From Lanius collurio (taxonomy: Eukaryota; Chordata; Aves; Passeriformes; Laniidae), in contig JACBWW010000015.1 in assembly GCA_020086605.1 (NCBI GenBank), positions 5,522,943 through 5,586,942 on the forward strand: a stretch of DNA of 64,000 bases. Direction: 5' to 3'. The notes beneath the pieces are model-generated. The model had not been told where the DNA came from. It searched no databases and was given only the letters and a program-made list of their open reading frames with translations. Position 1 is the first letter of the stretch, and every line of letters begins with the position of its first letter. Shown one piece after another: positions 1 to 15,400 of this stretch. The position numbers were made by a program, and so were the translations under genes.

Positions 1-308
1 TCCTGTGGAAAATTATATTATTTCACTACTTTAACTTTGCAAAAAAATGGTTTGTTTTTTGCAAAGTTAAATTAGTGAGATTTGTTTTACACAACTGACA
101 AACAATTCAGTCATGAACATTTTTATATGCAGACCTACAGACCTTAAGTTCTATAAGAAATAGAACTGATTTCTGCCTATTTTCTAAGATCCGTTCAAGA
201 AAGAGAAAAAAAAATGGTAGAGAAGAAAGAAATCTCAGTTTCAGAGATTGACTTCAGAAGAGAAAGTAATGCACACTGACAACATCCCTAAGTTTGCAGA
301 ATACTTAC
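1..308. other. WDR17: WDR17 intron, no feature seen
   Basis: AT-rich intronic sequence downstream of exon 15 (minus-strand sense). No exon or repeat was recognised. Confidence 0.6.
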
Positions 309-439
309 TGAAAAATATTCTGAAAACCACCGTAGTTTTTTTCCTCGAGGATTTCCTGACAATTTTTCCAATTCTTGTTTAATATCCCTGGAAACTTTAC
401 CACATAGCAAAGGAGGAGCGCCAGGCTCCACAGCGCGAT
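309..439 (-). CDS. WDR17: WDR17 coding exon 15 (residues 708-751)
   Basis: It encodes [20 protein letters not shown], then QELEKL and [11 protein letters not shown], the start of the region after the beta-propellers. Acceptor TGTTAG at 441-440; donor TTTTCA|GTAAGT at 309/308, phase 0. The next exon lies beyond the left edge. Confidence 0.95.
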
Positions 440-3400
440 CTAACACACACAAAGAGTTATATATGAAATTAAAATAAAAAACAACCAAAGGAATAAGAAT
501 AGTGACATAAAGAAAAGGAAAACAATGGTTTATATGATTTGCTTACCTGGATTACCAATAATATCATCCCAACATCTATCTGTTATGATATTTATTTGTA
601 GAGGGTTTATAAGAGGCGTCAATGACCAGAGTCTCACAGTGGAATCACGAGAGCAGGATGCCATAGTAAATGGACGACTGGGATGACACGTTAATCCTAG
701 CAGAGAGGACATTTAAAAATGCAGTAAAATAAGTTTATCTAATAACCTGTTTGATTAAAGTACTGTATGCATTTTAAAACATATTAGAATGCATTTCAAT
801 ACAGAAATAAAACAAAATTTAAAAAGGATTACCGTATACATCTGCACCATGATCATAAACTGTGTCCAAACATGCTCCATCTCTTGTGTCCCAGACTCGA
901 ATTGTATAGTCCCAGCTGCCAGATATTAGAAGGTAAGGAATTTCAGGATTCCACATAAGCCCCCGTACTGGAGCTGTATGTCCACTAAGAACATTTATAC
1001 AAGCATCTTGAGTATAATCCCATATCCGAACAGTACTGAAACATGATAAGAGATCAATCTCCATCAGATCACCTATTGAAATATAATTGTCTCTCTACTT
1101 CAGCAATATTTTAAGCTTCAGATTTATCAGAATAGTTATTTGCTTCACATCAGGGCTCAAAGATTGTAGTGAAAGGGGCTAAAACTAGCTAGTGACTGGT
1201 CGCCATGGACTGATGTCCTCTCCCTCAAAAGCAATGTCAACAAACCAACAAAACAGAAGTATCTAATACTCATTAAAATTTTCTGCAGATTCTACTTAAG
1301 TATACTTTTGAAAAACAACAAATAAGAGGAGCTCTTGCAACTGTTTCTTTAGATGTAATGTAACCATGTGGTATCCGCCTTGTGTAATTTGCTGCAGTAA
1401 CAGTATCAGGCATTGACCCTACTCTTGGGGAAGGATATGGAAACTTGCACAACTGCAGCAGTTGTGACAATTTTAGATAATGATCCTGCTGCCAAAATAC
1501 TACCTAAAGCTAAAAATAAAGCTAAAGCCTGAATCTGAGCAAGGCAAAGATTTAGATTATTAAGTATTCACAACACCATTACAAGATCTTAAGTTTCTCC
1601 AATATTCCTGTTTGAGGTTTAAGTTTTCTAATAGTTCTGAAGTACTAACCCATCATCAGAGCCACTGCAGAGGATTCCTTCTCTGAGAGGAGACCACCGT
1701 ACATGAAACACCTTTGCAGTATGCCCAGTAAAAACTTTCAGTGGTTGATCAGAGCTGGTTGCCAAGTAGTAAACACGAACGTTTTTATCCTCACAACCAG
1801 TAGCTATCATATCTCTGCAAAATAAAACCAGCAAATTCACAGAGACGGTCAATGCTTTTAAAAATTAAAAAAAAAAAAAAAAAAGGAGTGCAACTATTTT
1901 TTTTTAAAAATAGCAGATTTTTGCTTCTCATTCATCTCTTCAAGATGTAGCTATTCATAATCCAATTAAATAAACTAAATCAGAAAAAAAAACTGATAAA
2001 GATCCATTAGTTGCAACGGGGAATAGTATTTGCACTACAGTATGACCATGCACCCAATACACAACTACTAATTGATTGAATTGCTATATAATTTCTTTTT
2101 TTTTTTTTTTTTTACAAAAAGTTCTTACATTATTTTTAGGAATTATTTACAAAATTTACATATAATCATAATGTATTTAGTTGTCTGCTGCATCTTCACC
2201 TTAGCAGCCATTAAAAGGACATCAATCTAAACCCCTCATTCCTGGTACTGAATGTCTGGGGTTTTTTTCCCCCACCCATTATATACTCAGCTAGATAATT
2301 TTTTTTTCTCTTATCACTATTAAACGATTCTCCTTTGAAAGTTAAGGAAGTTCACAGTGGTCAATGAAATATACTACTGGGAACAGACAGCTGCTATAGG
2401 CATATCCTACTGTGGAACAGATAATTTCAGTGTTTTACTATCACAGTGAATAACACACTCTAGATAACTTTGTGTTACTTTTCTGGTAATCAATTTAAAT
2501 AGTAAATATTGTCAATTCTTTGGGTTAATTTTTACTTACTTGTTGTTTTGACTCCAATCACAGCCAAACACTGCAGCTGGATGTTTGTACTTGTGAAGAA
2601 TATTGCCATCAATGGTTCGAATAATACTGAAACCAATTACAATGTATTATTATAAGCAAAAATACATTCTGAGCAGGCTATCCAAAATTAGGTCTTATTC
2701 TGTGCAAATAAGCCAGATAGCAAAAATATATACACAAAGAATAGGAGAAATAGCCACAAACAATATCAGCCCCTCAATTGCAACATCTAACTGGATGTTG
2801 ATTGTACAACATCTAACTCTACTTCACTGTCTATGTTTCTTCAGAGGGGCTTTAAAGATGTTCACTGTAGTACCTCTATTGTGAAAGGATCCCCATAGCC
2901 AGCCCCAAATCAAAGTTTTAGTCCTGGCTTTAAGGCCCAAATAGATCTTTATGAATTAAAAAAAAAAAAAAAAAAAAAAAAAGTTGATTGTTTTCTAAAA
3001 TTTTTGTCCATTATGTTTGAGCTGGAATGACATAGGTAGCAGAGGAAACAAATGAAGAAGGATTTTAAAAATGTACTGAAACACAACATATGTAAAATTG
3101 GACTCAATAGATATTCATGTGTTTTTAGAAATGAGGTATTATACTCGTATGATAGTACACTTGTAATTACTTCATTCTAAAATAGTACTTTTTAGTCCTT
3201 GAAACAACAACAAAAAAAAAAATAAAAAAAAAAATAAGACAAGCAAATTGGATGGCTTTTGAAAAGTGTCTTCTACAGACAAGAAACATAGGAAGATATT
3301 CTTGTCCAAATAAAATTCAGTACTTAGTTTCACTAACAGAATGTCTTAGACACTATTCTTTTCATGATTTTATTAAAATCATGAAAAATATACTCTAACA

Positions 3401-6400
3401 AGTACAGAAGACTAACATAATTCAAATTTTGTCCAGTAAGAAAAGTTTTACAATTAATTACTGAGAGTATTGTCAAAATGTATGGACTTGAGAAGTGCAT
3501 TTAGCAATTTTTTTTTTCTTCCAATAACACTCACCAAAATCCATCACTGCTGCAGGTTGCTATTCTTTTGGAATCTTTATGACTCCAGGCAATGCAGAAG
3601 ATTCCATTCTTTCCATGCTTCAAAAAATGCAAAATACCTATCAATAAGAAATAATTCACCCCTTTTTCTCTCATCTATTGGCTCACCTTCTTTACTTTAT
3701 TCTCCTATGGGCTGTAGCCCTTTTCTCCCAGAACATTATACTGTACAAAACCACATTATAAGGAGTACCCAATACAACTGGATGTTTGAGAATCCAAGTC
3801 CAAAACACTGGGAAAATGGAGATAGGTAGTTGTCCTGGGGTGACTGTATAATACTGTATTCCCTTTCATCTGCCCTATGCCAGACATGAGTTCTGTGCCT
3901 TTAAACCTATCTGAGGGAGAGGGGGGAGAGCTGCTGGAATTCTTTCAGCCATTTGTGTTCAAAACACATAAAAGCTCGCTGGCTTCTCCTGCCTGGCTGC
4001 TCTGCTTCTGCAGCCGGGAAGAGAGTTACATTCCTTTTGCTTTTTAGCTAGTTTCTTGTTTGTTAGCTAAAGTATGGAGCCCTGGGACTTTGGCTTCTTC
4101 TTCTTCTCTTCTGGACTGTTCAGCAATGCCAGAACATCATCGGGAGGCCGTATGCACCCAGCCCAAAGGGGCCCCTGCTGAACCCCAGCTCCGGAGAGCA
4201 GAGAGCCCTCACACAAAGGACTCTGAAACCTAACCAGGTTCTCTCCATAGTGAGAGGTTTTATTATTGAGCATTATTCTTTTTTCTGTGCCTGCGTGCAC
4301 TTTTGCTTGTTAAATAAATATCTTTTTTTCTCTTTCCTCTGAGGAAAATTCTTCCTGAACCTGGTGGGCAAGGGGTGGCTGTAACCTATCAGAAGATATT
4401 AATTTAGCACATTCCTCCGAATTTGTCTCAAACTGGGACAGTAGCAAAACTTCTGTAACCTCCAGGATCCAAGAGATAAAACTGGGTCAAGCTGAAGAAT
4501 GAGCAATCCGTAACTATATAAACCTGAAGTTTAAATAAAGAACACTGGGGACAATTAGGAGGGACCTTTGGGCCTTGGGACAACTGGTAAAGGGATGTGA
4601 AGTACAAGTTGTGTTCTCTTCTGTCCTGCCAGTTGCAGGGAGTGATGGGGCAGGAAACAGGAATATCATGCAGATGAACATCCAGATTTGATACTGGTAT
4701 TACCAGCACAGTTTTGGGGGTTTTGATCATAAGTCAGTTTATGCAACACCAAGCCTGCTGGCAACAAATGGGGTCCACCTGTCTCAAAGGAGAAAAAGGA
4801 TCTTAGTTCATTAATTCATAGGGCTCACTGAGAGACCTTTAAACTAGATTGGAAAGAGGCCAGGGCCAGGCTTGCCAGAGAGAAGGTATAGGGAAGGAGA
4901 GAACAACAGATTCCACTCTAGTAGCACAAGGAGGCTTAAGAGGCAAAATCTGGAGCAAGCACAAGCAGCCAAAGACATAATCACTAGAAAGGACAATGGG
5001 GCATCCCTTTGCACCTCCACTGGGACATGGACACAGTCAATTACTTCTATAAAGTGCCTGTACCCCAACACACACAGTATGGGGAACAAATAGGATGAAC
5101 TAGAGATTTGTGTGCAGTCACAGGCCTTTGACTGCACTGTGATTACAGAGACACAGTGGGATAGCTTGCATGACTGGAATGCTGCCACGAAAGGCTACAC
5201 ACTGTTCAGGAAAGACAGATCAGGAAGTGACATTGGTGGAATTGCCCCCTGTGTGAGGCAACACTTAGGATGTATCAAGCTCTGTCTTGGGGTTGATGAT
5301 GGGCAAGTCAAAAGCTTATGGTCTGGATAGTAGACATTGTTGTGGGTGTTTGCTATAGGCTGCCTGATATGGAAAAAAAGTGGGTGAAGCCTTCTGCAGC
5401 CAGCTAGAAGCAGCCACAAAGACACAGGCACTGCTTCCTGTGGGGCACTTTAGCTACTCTGACATCAGCTGGAAAAGCAACAAAGTACAAACAGTCCAAG
5501 AGATTCCTGGAAAGTGTGAATGACATCTTCCTGTCAAAGGTGGTGGAGTAGCCCACAAAGAATGTTGCGCTGTTTGAACCTCATACTAACAAACATGGAA
5601 AGCCTTGTGAGAGATGTGAAAGCTTGGGGAAACCTTGGCTGTAGTGACTATGAGACTATGGAGGTCAGTATCAGGCAAGGTGGAAGCAAGGCAGCAAGAC
5701 ACAATCATGGACTTCAGCAGAGCTACAATTAGTCTCTTCAGGGATTTTCTCTGAACAGTTCCATGGGAACACGCCTTGCAGAGAAGGGTCCAAGAGAACC
5801 AGTGATATTCATAGATCACTTCCTCCAGGCTCAAGAGCAATGCATCCTGATGAGCAAGAAATTGGGTAAAGGGGGCAAGAGATCTTCCTACACTGGAAGT
5901 GCAGACTGGATGAGTGGACAGTGAGATGGGTTGAGAACTGGCTGAACAGCAGATCCCAGAGGGTTGTAATCAGTGGCACAGGGTCTAGCTGGATGCCTGT
6001 CACTAGTGGTGGTCCTCAAGGTTCAACACCGGGACCAGAATTGTTTAATTTGTTCATCAACAACTAGATGAAGGGGCAGACACCTCCTCAGCAAGTTCAC
6101 TGATGACACAAAGCTGGGAGGAGTGGCCAATGCCCCAGAGGGCTCTGCAGCCCTTCAGAGGGACCTTGGCAGGTTGGAGAGAGGGGCAGAGAGGAACCAG
6201 CTGAAATTCAACAAAGGTAAATGCAGGGTCCTGCACCTGGGGATGAATAACCAGGCACCAGACAGGCTGAGGCCAACCTGCTGGGAAACAGCTTGTGGAG
6301 AAGGACCTGGGGTTCCTGGTGGACACCGAGCTGTCCATGAGCCAGCAGTGCCCTTGGGGCCAAGAAAGCTGACATCCTGGGATGCATTAGGAAGAGCATT

Positions 6401-9400
6401 CCAGCAGGTCAAGGAATTTGATCCTGCCCCTCTACTCAGCCCTGGTGAGGCTGCACCTGGACTGCTGTGTCTAGTTCTGGGCTCCCCAGTACAAGAGAGA
6501 CATGGAGCTCCTGGAGAGGGTCCAATGGAGGGCAACAAAAATTATTTCTCTTACAAGAAAAGGCTACGAGAGCTGGGCCTATTCAGTCTTGAGAATTCAC
6601 AACTGAGAAGTGACCATCAATGTCTGTCCGTATCTGAAGGGAAGGTGTCAAGAGGACAGGTCCAGGCTCTGCTCAGTGGTCCTGAGCAGTAAGACAAGAG
6701 GCAATGGGCAGAAACTGATGCGTGGGAAGTGCCAAGTGAACACTAAGGAGAACTGTATTGCCTATGTGGCCAAACAGATTGTCCTGAGAGGTTGTGGAGT
6801 CTCCCTCTCGGGAGATACTCCAGAGCCATCTGGACGCAATCCTGTGCAATGTGTTCTAGGATGTCACTGCTTCAGCAGCGAGGTTGGACCAGATGACCCG
6901 CTGTGGTCCCTTCCAACCATACTCATTCAGTGATTCCGAAAAAAGGTTAATTACTTGTTGGAATACTTAAGTTAGTGGGCATGAAAAATTGTGGTATGAG
7001 AAAATTTAAGTGAGACCTGTATCAGATACTTAGCAGCACAAATGCAAATGTCAGTGTCAGAATCCCAGAACTCCTGAAGGAGGGTATATTTGTTTCTGCT
7101 TGTACTTCTCCTCACTCTCCCACCTCTCTTCTTAAAGAGTATCCCTTGTACATTGATGCAGATCCTACAATTAAATAACTATGTCTATATAGACTGAAGA
7201 TCACAGCTATATACTAGGAATACACAAAATAGTGTAAAATACTACAGCATAGTATTACACAGCTCCTTCTGCCAATAAAAAGTATGGTACTATATCAGGA
7301 CTTAAAAATGCCTGGATAGATTTCAGGCAATACAAGGCAAGCTGCTAAATGAGTCATATTGCTTAGTGTGCTACAAAATGGAGCTTTATTGATCTAGACT
7401 TTAGGGACTGAAAGTTTTTCCTGGCCCTTATGTTTGAAAATACAGAACACAGTTTTCCTTTTGATGCTGAGCCTGTATGTCCATATATGTTTACACAGTT
7501 TTAGAAGGAATCAGCTACGCTTTTGTCATGCATCCCTACAGGACCAATTTTAAGACAATGGAGTCCATATGGTCCACCACTCTCATATCAAAAATCCAGT
7601 CTGAGGGAGTAAAAATACTTCTGCCACACATATAAACTGGAACCCACATAATTCTATAGTTTTTTATACTATAGCACCTTTTAAAAACACGTGAACTTTG
7701 GCCATCTCTAATTATGGACACTATAGGGAACGACTAACTTACAGTTCATATAGACAAAAAAAGAAGTAATCTCATCTTACCTCACTGAATCTGGTTATAA
7801 TTTTGCCTTTTCGAACATCCCAGATAAAGCCACCATTTCTGGATGTTCCACCTGCTATGCAGTTCAGGTCTCCTTTAAAGAGAGATGTTTATAAAATATT
7901 ACAATAATTATATAATCACAATATTGTCTGACAGTGGTTCTACTTTAAATTGAAGAAATTTAATAGGAACAGAAGACATTAATGGCACATAGACATGAGT
8001 TTTCCATAGTTTAAGGCCAGCTTTTGCTACTAAGTCACAAATATCAATTTCAATGAAAGCCTGACCTCCTTTTTCTACATTCCTGCTTTGAGGAATGTAT
8101 AAATGAAAATTGTATTGCTGTAAAAATATCTTAATGCTTGATGAAAGTCTTGCATGTAAGAAATTAGTGATCATTATGCATATGACTCAAACTATGAGGT
8201 AATCTTAATGTTTCAAGCTTAAGGTTGTAGCAACTAGACCATTTTCCTTTAAAGTTCCCTATGTATTAAGACAAATCATAAAAATGAGACAGAACATCTA
8301 CGAGTATTTTGTTTTCTTAATCTTGCACCATATTACTGCATCTAAGACCATCAACAATGTACCTGAATCTGTAACCACACTCTACAGGGTGGAAAATCTG
8401 AGTACAAAACTCCTCAGTGAGAACCTGAAAATTCAATTCAGGTCTAATCCAAAAGTCATCAAATTCTCCTCACCATAGTGACTGTCTAGCCTAATATAGC
8501 TATGTTTTTGATAAATAGCAGATTCATAGGAAAGTTTTGACTTTGAAAGTTATTTTATTCCAAGCTTCAGAGGCAGAAAAGACAATCTATGCAGCAGGAG
8601 TCTAGCAAGATAAACATATCAAATGGGAACAGACTCAAGTAGGAGAATGATGGGGGAGGAAAAAAAAAAAAAAAGGAGGAATCAATTTTTTCAAAGGTCT
8701 TCTGAGACCAAACAAATGGTGGCATGCATTAGATTATACATTAGGAACAAGGTACAAGGCAGATAGGAACTGTCTGGGAGTAAGGTGAAAGAAGTAGGAA
8801 AAGTTCTGGCTGGGAGGGACAGGAGTCTTTGGATAGGATGGTAAAGAACGAAGTTGAAGCACGTACTTCCAATTTACTTTTTTTAAAAAAAAAAGCAAAA
8901 CCAAGAAGCAACAACCCCAGACCCCTCCTGCAGCAAACAAACCACTCATTCAGTGTGAGACACCACTACAAATTGTATTTAAACTTCAAAGCTAACTGCT
9001 GTATAGCAAGACAAATTATTTTTGAAGAGGAACAAGGTCCAAGAGACTCTCTGAAATGAAAAAGTGCAAATTTATTTAACGTATGCAGACTATATTAAGT
9101 TTCCCATCAAAATATTTTTCTCCTGTCAGTTATTATTGAGGTCTCTTCCAATCTGCTGATTCTGTGATTCTATTTCTTAAGAGTTTAAAAGTGCAGATGA
9201 GAACAGAGATATGTGTTATTTAGATTTTAAAAAAATGCATCTGCTGTCCAAAGAAATAAAACACAACACGGAAGTAAACCTACTGTCAATTATTGACAAC
9301 TATCAGAAGTGTACTTTCAGGTACACCAAAGAGGGTTGCAGAAATGTTTTGAAAATAAAATTTCCCACTGACTCCAGTGATTTCTCTAAGAAAAAGCAGA

Positions 9401-12400
9401 TGCTTTGCAGAAAAGACATTTCCTATTCTAATAGGGTAAGAGTAGAGTTCCTCAGTGAGTAGACTCCTACACAAAAAGGAAGAAAAACTAACTACATATG
9501 TTTCACTATTTCAGCCCAAAATATAAACTCAATTCCTTTAAGTAACTGCTTCTCATGCAAAGCAAGTTGTTTTGTCATTTGCGTAGTGACACGTTAGAAA
9601 TGTTCTGGAGATTTCCCTGCCTCCATTCTGAGTATGAAAGACTGGGAGCATTACTCAGAAGGGTAAGCTTCAGCAAGGCCTGAAGCATTGAATTCTTCTG
9701 GTTTCACAGACAATTAAATTTTATTTAAACCTTCTATATAAAACTAATACTTTTTTATGAGAAATTCTGCAGTCAATGCTAATTCAAAGAACATTTAGAC
9801 ATACAGCAAAATATTCTTACCTGGAGCCCAAGAAATGGAATAAATAACCCCCTCATTACCAGGAGATGTATAAACTGCTGATAAAGTATTTATGTCCCAA
9901 ACTTTTATTGTGCCATCAAATGAAGCTGTAGCAAGAAGATCAGGGTTATCAGGTTTGAATTTGCAATCAAAGATGGTCTCAACATGTCCCTTAAATGAAA
10001 CAAATATTTAATCCATTTTTATTACATTTGATGTTTTTCATAAGTCCAACTCTAGATCAAACTCTAAAATACATTGTATTTAATCTACCTGTCAGGTCAA
10101 TTAAGAGTTCCAAAACTCTTATCAGTCAAAATTAAAAAGCATAAAATAACTTGGACTATAACATGCACTTTCAGAGATTATCATGAAAACCAGAAAAATT
10201 CCTTCCTGAAACAACAGGGTACACAGTGCCAGGAACATGTTAGTATTTTCTGTTGGAACTAAGTTGCTAAAAATTGAATTAAAAAATTAAGAAAAAAAAT
10301 TAATTTTTGAAAACAGGAATAGTTTTTCCCTTTTGGGAAAAAGTACCTGACTGAAAAAATAAAGTTCTGTATGTTGAACACGTTCTACAAGTTGTCTAGT
10401 ACCCCAGGAATATTCTGTGTTTCTAGATACAACCTATGCTCTACTGCAGTTTAAACTTCAATCCATTCACGTATCAATTGGTTGTTTTCCAAGACATGCA
10501 TTTGTAGAATTTATGTTTGCAACTATACGAAACACAGGTATTAATTAAGAATTTTTTTTAAGCCTCTGTTGCTTTATAGAACCAAACCAAATAAAAATGG
10601 AAGGAGAAAACCAACCAGTACCCTCTATTCAAACACATATGGGAGTACAGTGAAAAATTATTTAGGTTTTGTTTGTTTGGAGTTTTTTCAATGAAAAAGG
10701 AAAAGAAAATAATCCTCAAGAACCTCAACAACCTCAATAACCAAAAGCCTGGTGAAGAAGAGGGTCATCTAATATGTGTTAAACCCATTTCTGAATTTCA
10801 GCTTCAAAGAAAGCTGAAATTTAATAATTCAGTCTAACTAATTTTAAACCAAGTGTCTTCATCACATATCTCTCTGATTTGATTCAAACTTTTATTCTGA
10901 GTTATAGAAAACCCTCTAGAGAAAATTTCTGAACAGGTTATGAATCTAAAATTTCAGTAAAAAAAATAAACAAAAACCACGTTTTTACATCTTTATCTGT
11001 GGTTTAAAAAAAAACTGTAAGAACCCTTCCAAGGGAATTCAGTCATCTGCAATAAAAGATTACTTTAAACTTCAGAACTGTCATTTTGCTTCCTAGAAAT
11101 TTAGGCTCTTTTTAACAATAGAAACTGCTTAACAGTACTGCAAAAACTTCATTCTCCATTTTTTTTGCTGTTAGAAGAAAGTGCATAAGCCAAATAAACT
11201 CTCATTTCAAAGACAGAGATGAACCATACCAAATCTCTAAGGAAATCCCACTTTTTGGCTCCCATGTCATAAAGCCCCACTCCACCATCCATGAAGCAAC
11301 AGACGGCATGACCAGGAGGAAGAGAAAATGCTTGGTTTTGGGTTAAAGTTGGAGGAGGAACAGCCTCACTTGTTGAAGATGTATAGTGATTTTTAGCAGG
11401 ATACTGTGATGAACATGCTTAACAATACAAAGCAAAAGACAAAAAGAGAAGATTATTTCTTATTTCAATAATAAGTAAAATTATAAAGAGCAAAATGCTT
11501 GTATTCTTATGAGATTTAAAACAAAAGAAATTGACAATTCCTGTATGAAGCCTGGCCTACTAAAGAAGGACCTTATAAAGTGCTTGATCCTTTATGCATT
11601 TGTTTAGTCCAATAGCAGCAGAAGGTACTTTAATTAAGAACTAAATAGCTGAACAACCTTACAGAGATTGATCTGGACATAACAAGACTCATAAATAAGA
11701 TTTTCTTAAGCTGCAGTCAGTACAATAAATAACAATCAAAATTACACTTACACTTTTTCTTTGGAGGAGAACTTAGCACATGCAAGCCATGGAAACCAGT
11801 TTGCTTCAATTTAAAATTATCTATAGGTGTTGCACGTGAAACATTCCAAACACGTAACACACCAACCTGAGAATCTGAGGTTTAAAAAAACAAAACAGAA
11901 CACAGAGGTATGTGAAGACTGATTTATGCAAAAATACAAGAATGAATTAAACTTCAAGTCCTAAGAAGACTTTTACAAGCAGGTACTGTCAATACCATAG
12001 AATCACGGAGTAGTTAGGGTTGGAGAGGACCTCTGGAGATCATCTAGTGCAATATCCATGGCATCCTATTTAGCCTCCATTTACCACCATGGCCATATCA
12101 CTATTAACAACAATCATTAATAAAATCAGCTATTTAAACATAGATAAATTCTATGGAACCTCTCTCATTATAAAATATTCTGCCAGTCTTAGTTTCCTTC
12201 CTCATTAGTTCAACCTGAGCCGTAACGTCTATGGTGTAGAAAAGAAGGAAATAGATTCTTTTCCTCTTTTAATTTTTTAAATCTTTGAAGGGACATCAAT
12301 TAGTACAATGCATTTTTATTCCTGTTTCCAAAGGAATTCATGTATTTGTTGCTAAAGTGTGCATGAGGAAAATATTATTTAGCATAAAAAATAGCAGAAA

Positions 12401-15400
12401 GTCACATATTTATGTAGCTAAAATTTTTAAAACATGTTAAAACTACTCAGCCTAGTTTTATTATTTTCTGGTTTTGTATTTTTTTTTTTTGTACAATTCA
12501 TATATGCTTCTGCTCGTAAAAATGCTACAAAACAGGAAAATCAAACTTGGAGTATCAATTTTGAAGACTCAGTTCTGTATTTATTATCTTTATATGAATC
12601 AAGAAATAAAAGCCTTACCTCCAGTTATAAACATTCCAGGGGCACTAGAAACCCAGGCTAAACACTGAACAGATGCTGCTGAACTGGGAAAACTAAAAGT
12701 TGTGATGCAGGTAAGAGATTCAGAATCAACTAGTCGAATACCATTATGTAAATTAGCAACAAGAAGGTAATCAGTTGACAAAGGGTCCCACTCCAGAGCA
12801 GTAACTGGATCCTCTTCATCTGTTCCTTCAAGAGATTCTGGTCTTAAGACATGTTTCTGATTTTTTGAACCTTTAAAGTGCATGAGAAAACAAATTATTT
12901 AAAATTAAATCATGTATATCCTTTTGATAGTTACAAGTTAATTGACAAACATAATTTTTCTCTCTCCCTGTAATTTTCACTAGCCTGCTCTTGTCTGCAC
13001 CAATGAAATTAATGAAGCTTTCTTCGCAGTACTTGTCTTAGAGTATTTATTTTTCCATCAGATTTGACTTTATGTTCAATACAGCAGAAAACAGAAACAG
13101 GCGTCAGGTTTATTAACATAATTTCATAGGAAAGGAAAGTATGTTAAATCATATACATTGTTCTAATAATTTCTATGAGTAAAGGCTGCAGCACAGCATA
13201 AAATACAATCCATTTGAGTGTAAGTAAATCTGCACACCACAGCAAATACAGGCAAAATGAAGGCGGTATGAACCAGAAAAGCACTGTGGCAGTAAAGGTC
13301 TTTCTGAACAACCTTTTTTTTCTTCTTTAAAACTATGTGTGCAACTATGAAGACTTTATAGATTCTTATAGCCAAAACAGACCATTAAATATCTATTCTG
13401 ACACCCACAAAAAAGATGACGTATTTCACTTGATGATCCATATCAAAACTCAGATCATATATATATTACCATCATATTTATTTCCCACTTTCATTTTTAC
13501 AGAGAGATGAATCTTAAATTTATAAGACAGTGTACAGTCCAAATGAAATAGATCTGTATTTTTGAAATTATGATCTTATACTAGAAAAAAAAATACTGCT
13601 TTTCTAGAAATAAGGAATTGACATTTTCCATTATTCAGCTTCAATCTAATTTTCAGTTTTGGTACTGGTTCATACACATTGCAACTAGGCCAACTTTATA
13701 AAATCATGTATCAGAAATGGGAGAAATAATTTAAGACTGCACAACAATTAATTGCACAAACCAGTTTCTCGACTCCATTTTTTTTCACCCTTCTGAAGCA
13801 TTTGGGAATAACATCAAAAGTATGATAACTGCTTTAATTTGCCAAAAAATTTGAGGATTCTCACTTTTTTAAACGTCCTCTGCTTACATTTCAGCTCACC
13901 TTTTTGTTTTACTGCAAGTCAACATTGAAATGAAAAACAAGAACTGACAACAAAGCACAATTTTCATTTTTCAGTTAGCTAAACAAGAACTAAAAGCAAA
14001 AAGTCCTGGAGTGATTGAAACCAGCCATACTCAAACACTTCAGCCCCAAGAAAGTACAATCAACTGGTGGGAGAGTATGAGAGAGAATGCATTTAGGAGC
14101 TCTTCAGTTTTACCTGTGTTTCAAAAAAAAGAGTCTAAAAGCAAACCCCATGAAAACCCTAATTGTTAAATTTTGTTTTCAATTAAAAAAAATGAACAGT
14201 ATGAATTATGCAACTGAGTCACAGGTCTTTTAAGTAAGCTGTGCTTATTTTGATAAAAAATGAAAGGGAAAATAGTATAAAACATTTGGCTCTATATGAC
14301 TGCATTGAATCTCCCTAAAAATTGGGTACTAGTCTTAAATTCTTGCATATTTTTTCTTTACAATAAATGTTCTGATACATTAATGGGTAGTCTAAAGTTA
14401 ATAAAAAAGAAAATACAGCCATGGGAGAGAAAACTAAGTAGGTAACAACAGTGAAAAAAAACATTGCGTAGTCTGCTATTCAGGCAGAAAATTTTCACCC
14501 AGCTGCAAATAAACTTCCAAATTTTACTTCTCTATTGGAAATGAAGAATCTTATGTATGTGAAGAACTGGAAACAACTTGTATGATTGTTTTAATTCTAA
14601 AATTATTTTAATAAAGATATGCAATATTACGGTAATAAAAAAAACTATCCTAAATACAGAGAAAGGCAGAACTCTTGTGATAATCTAATCTAAATTTCAC
14701 ATTGATGCAAATAGTTTTATCTCCAGAAGTAACAGATAATTTTCCTTAAACAATTTTTTTACAGCACTTGTATTGAGGTACATAAAAAACTGCCACTGCC
14801 TCTATTTTTTAAGCCTATATTATATTTTCATTTGCAGAACATCATTTTGATATTTTAAATATTTTTCTTATTATTTCTGTTTTCATATTCAAATCATTCT
14901 AGATAGACTTCATGAAAAGTCTCAGTCTGATACATACTTAGATGATGTCAAAATAGATTTCCTTTTCCCTATGCCAGTGCTAATTCAGTCAGCACTACAG
15001 AAGCAAGGGAATCTATTCTCTGTGACATCCTGTGTGACAACTTAGTCAAGTGAACTGAAGGAAAATAAATTTTGCATGGCTGTTGGAGAACAACTTTATG
15101 TAAAATTAACACATTTTTAAAAGAACAGTTTTTCTCACTAAGCTGGAAATCAGTTTTTACTTGAGGAAAAAGAAGCAGTCAGAAAAAAAAATTGAAATAT
15201 TCAACCTAATACAGACATCTGTCTTTCAAGAAAATTATGAAAACAAGTGAAGATTTACCTTCAAATGAGCTTACCATCATGAAACCTTCTTAGCAGAGAA
15301 CTAGACTATTTTTAAAGTATGCACAAATGTGTTTGGTGGATTTCAGACAAAAAGACAAATATTTTCCTATCTATCCTTTGACAGAACAGAACCATGAAGA

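Noticed and set aside
1273..1470. Minus-strand ORF between WDR17 exons 12 and 13 as a cassette exon
   Set aside because: The exon 12 to exon 13 join is already in frame and encodes a complete WD40 blade; no suitable acceptor-donor pair in phase was found.
6123..6692. 189-codon plus-strand ORF
   Set aside because: It is the end of the CR1 ORF2 region and 3' UTR, not a host gene.
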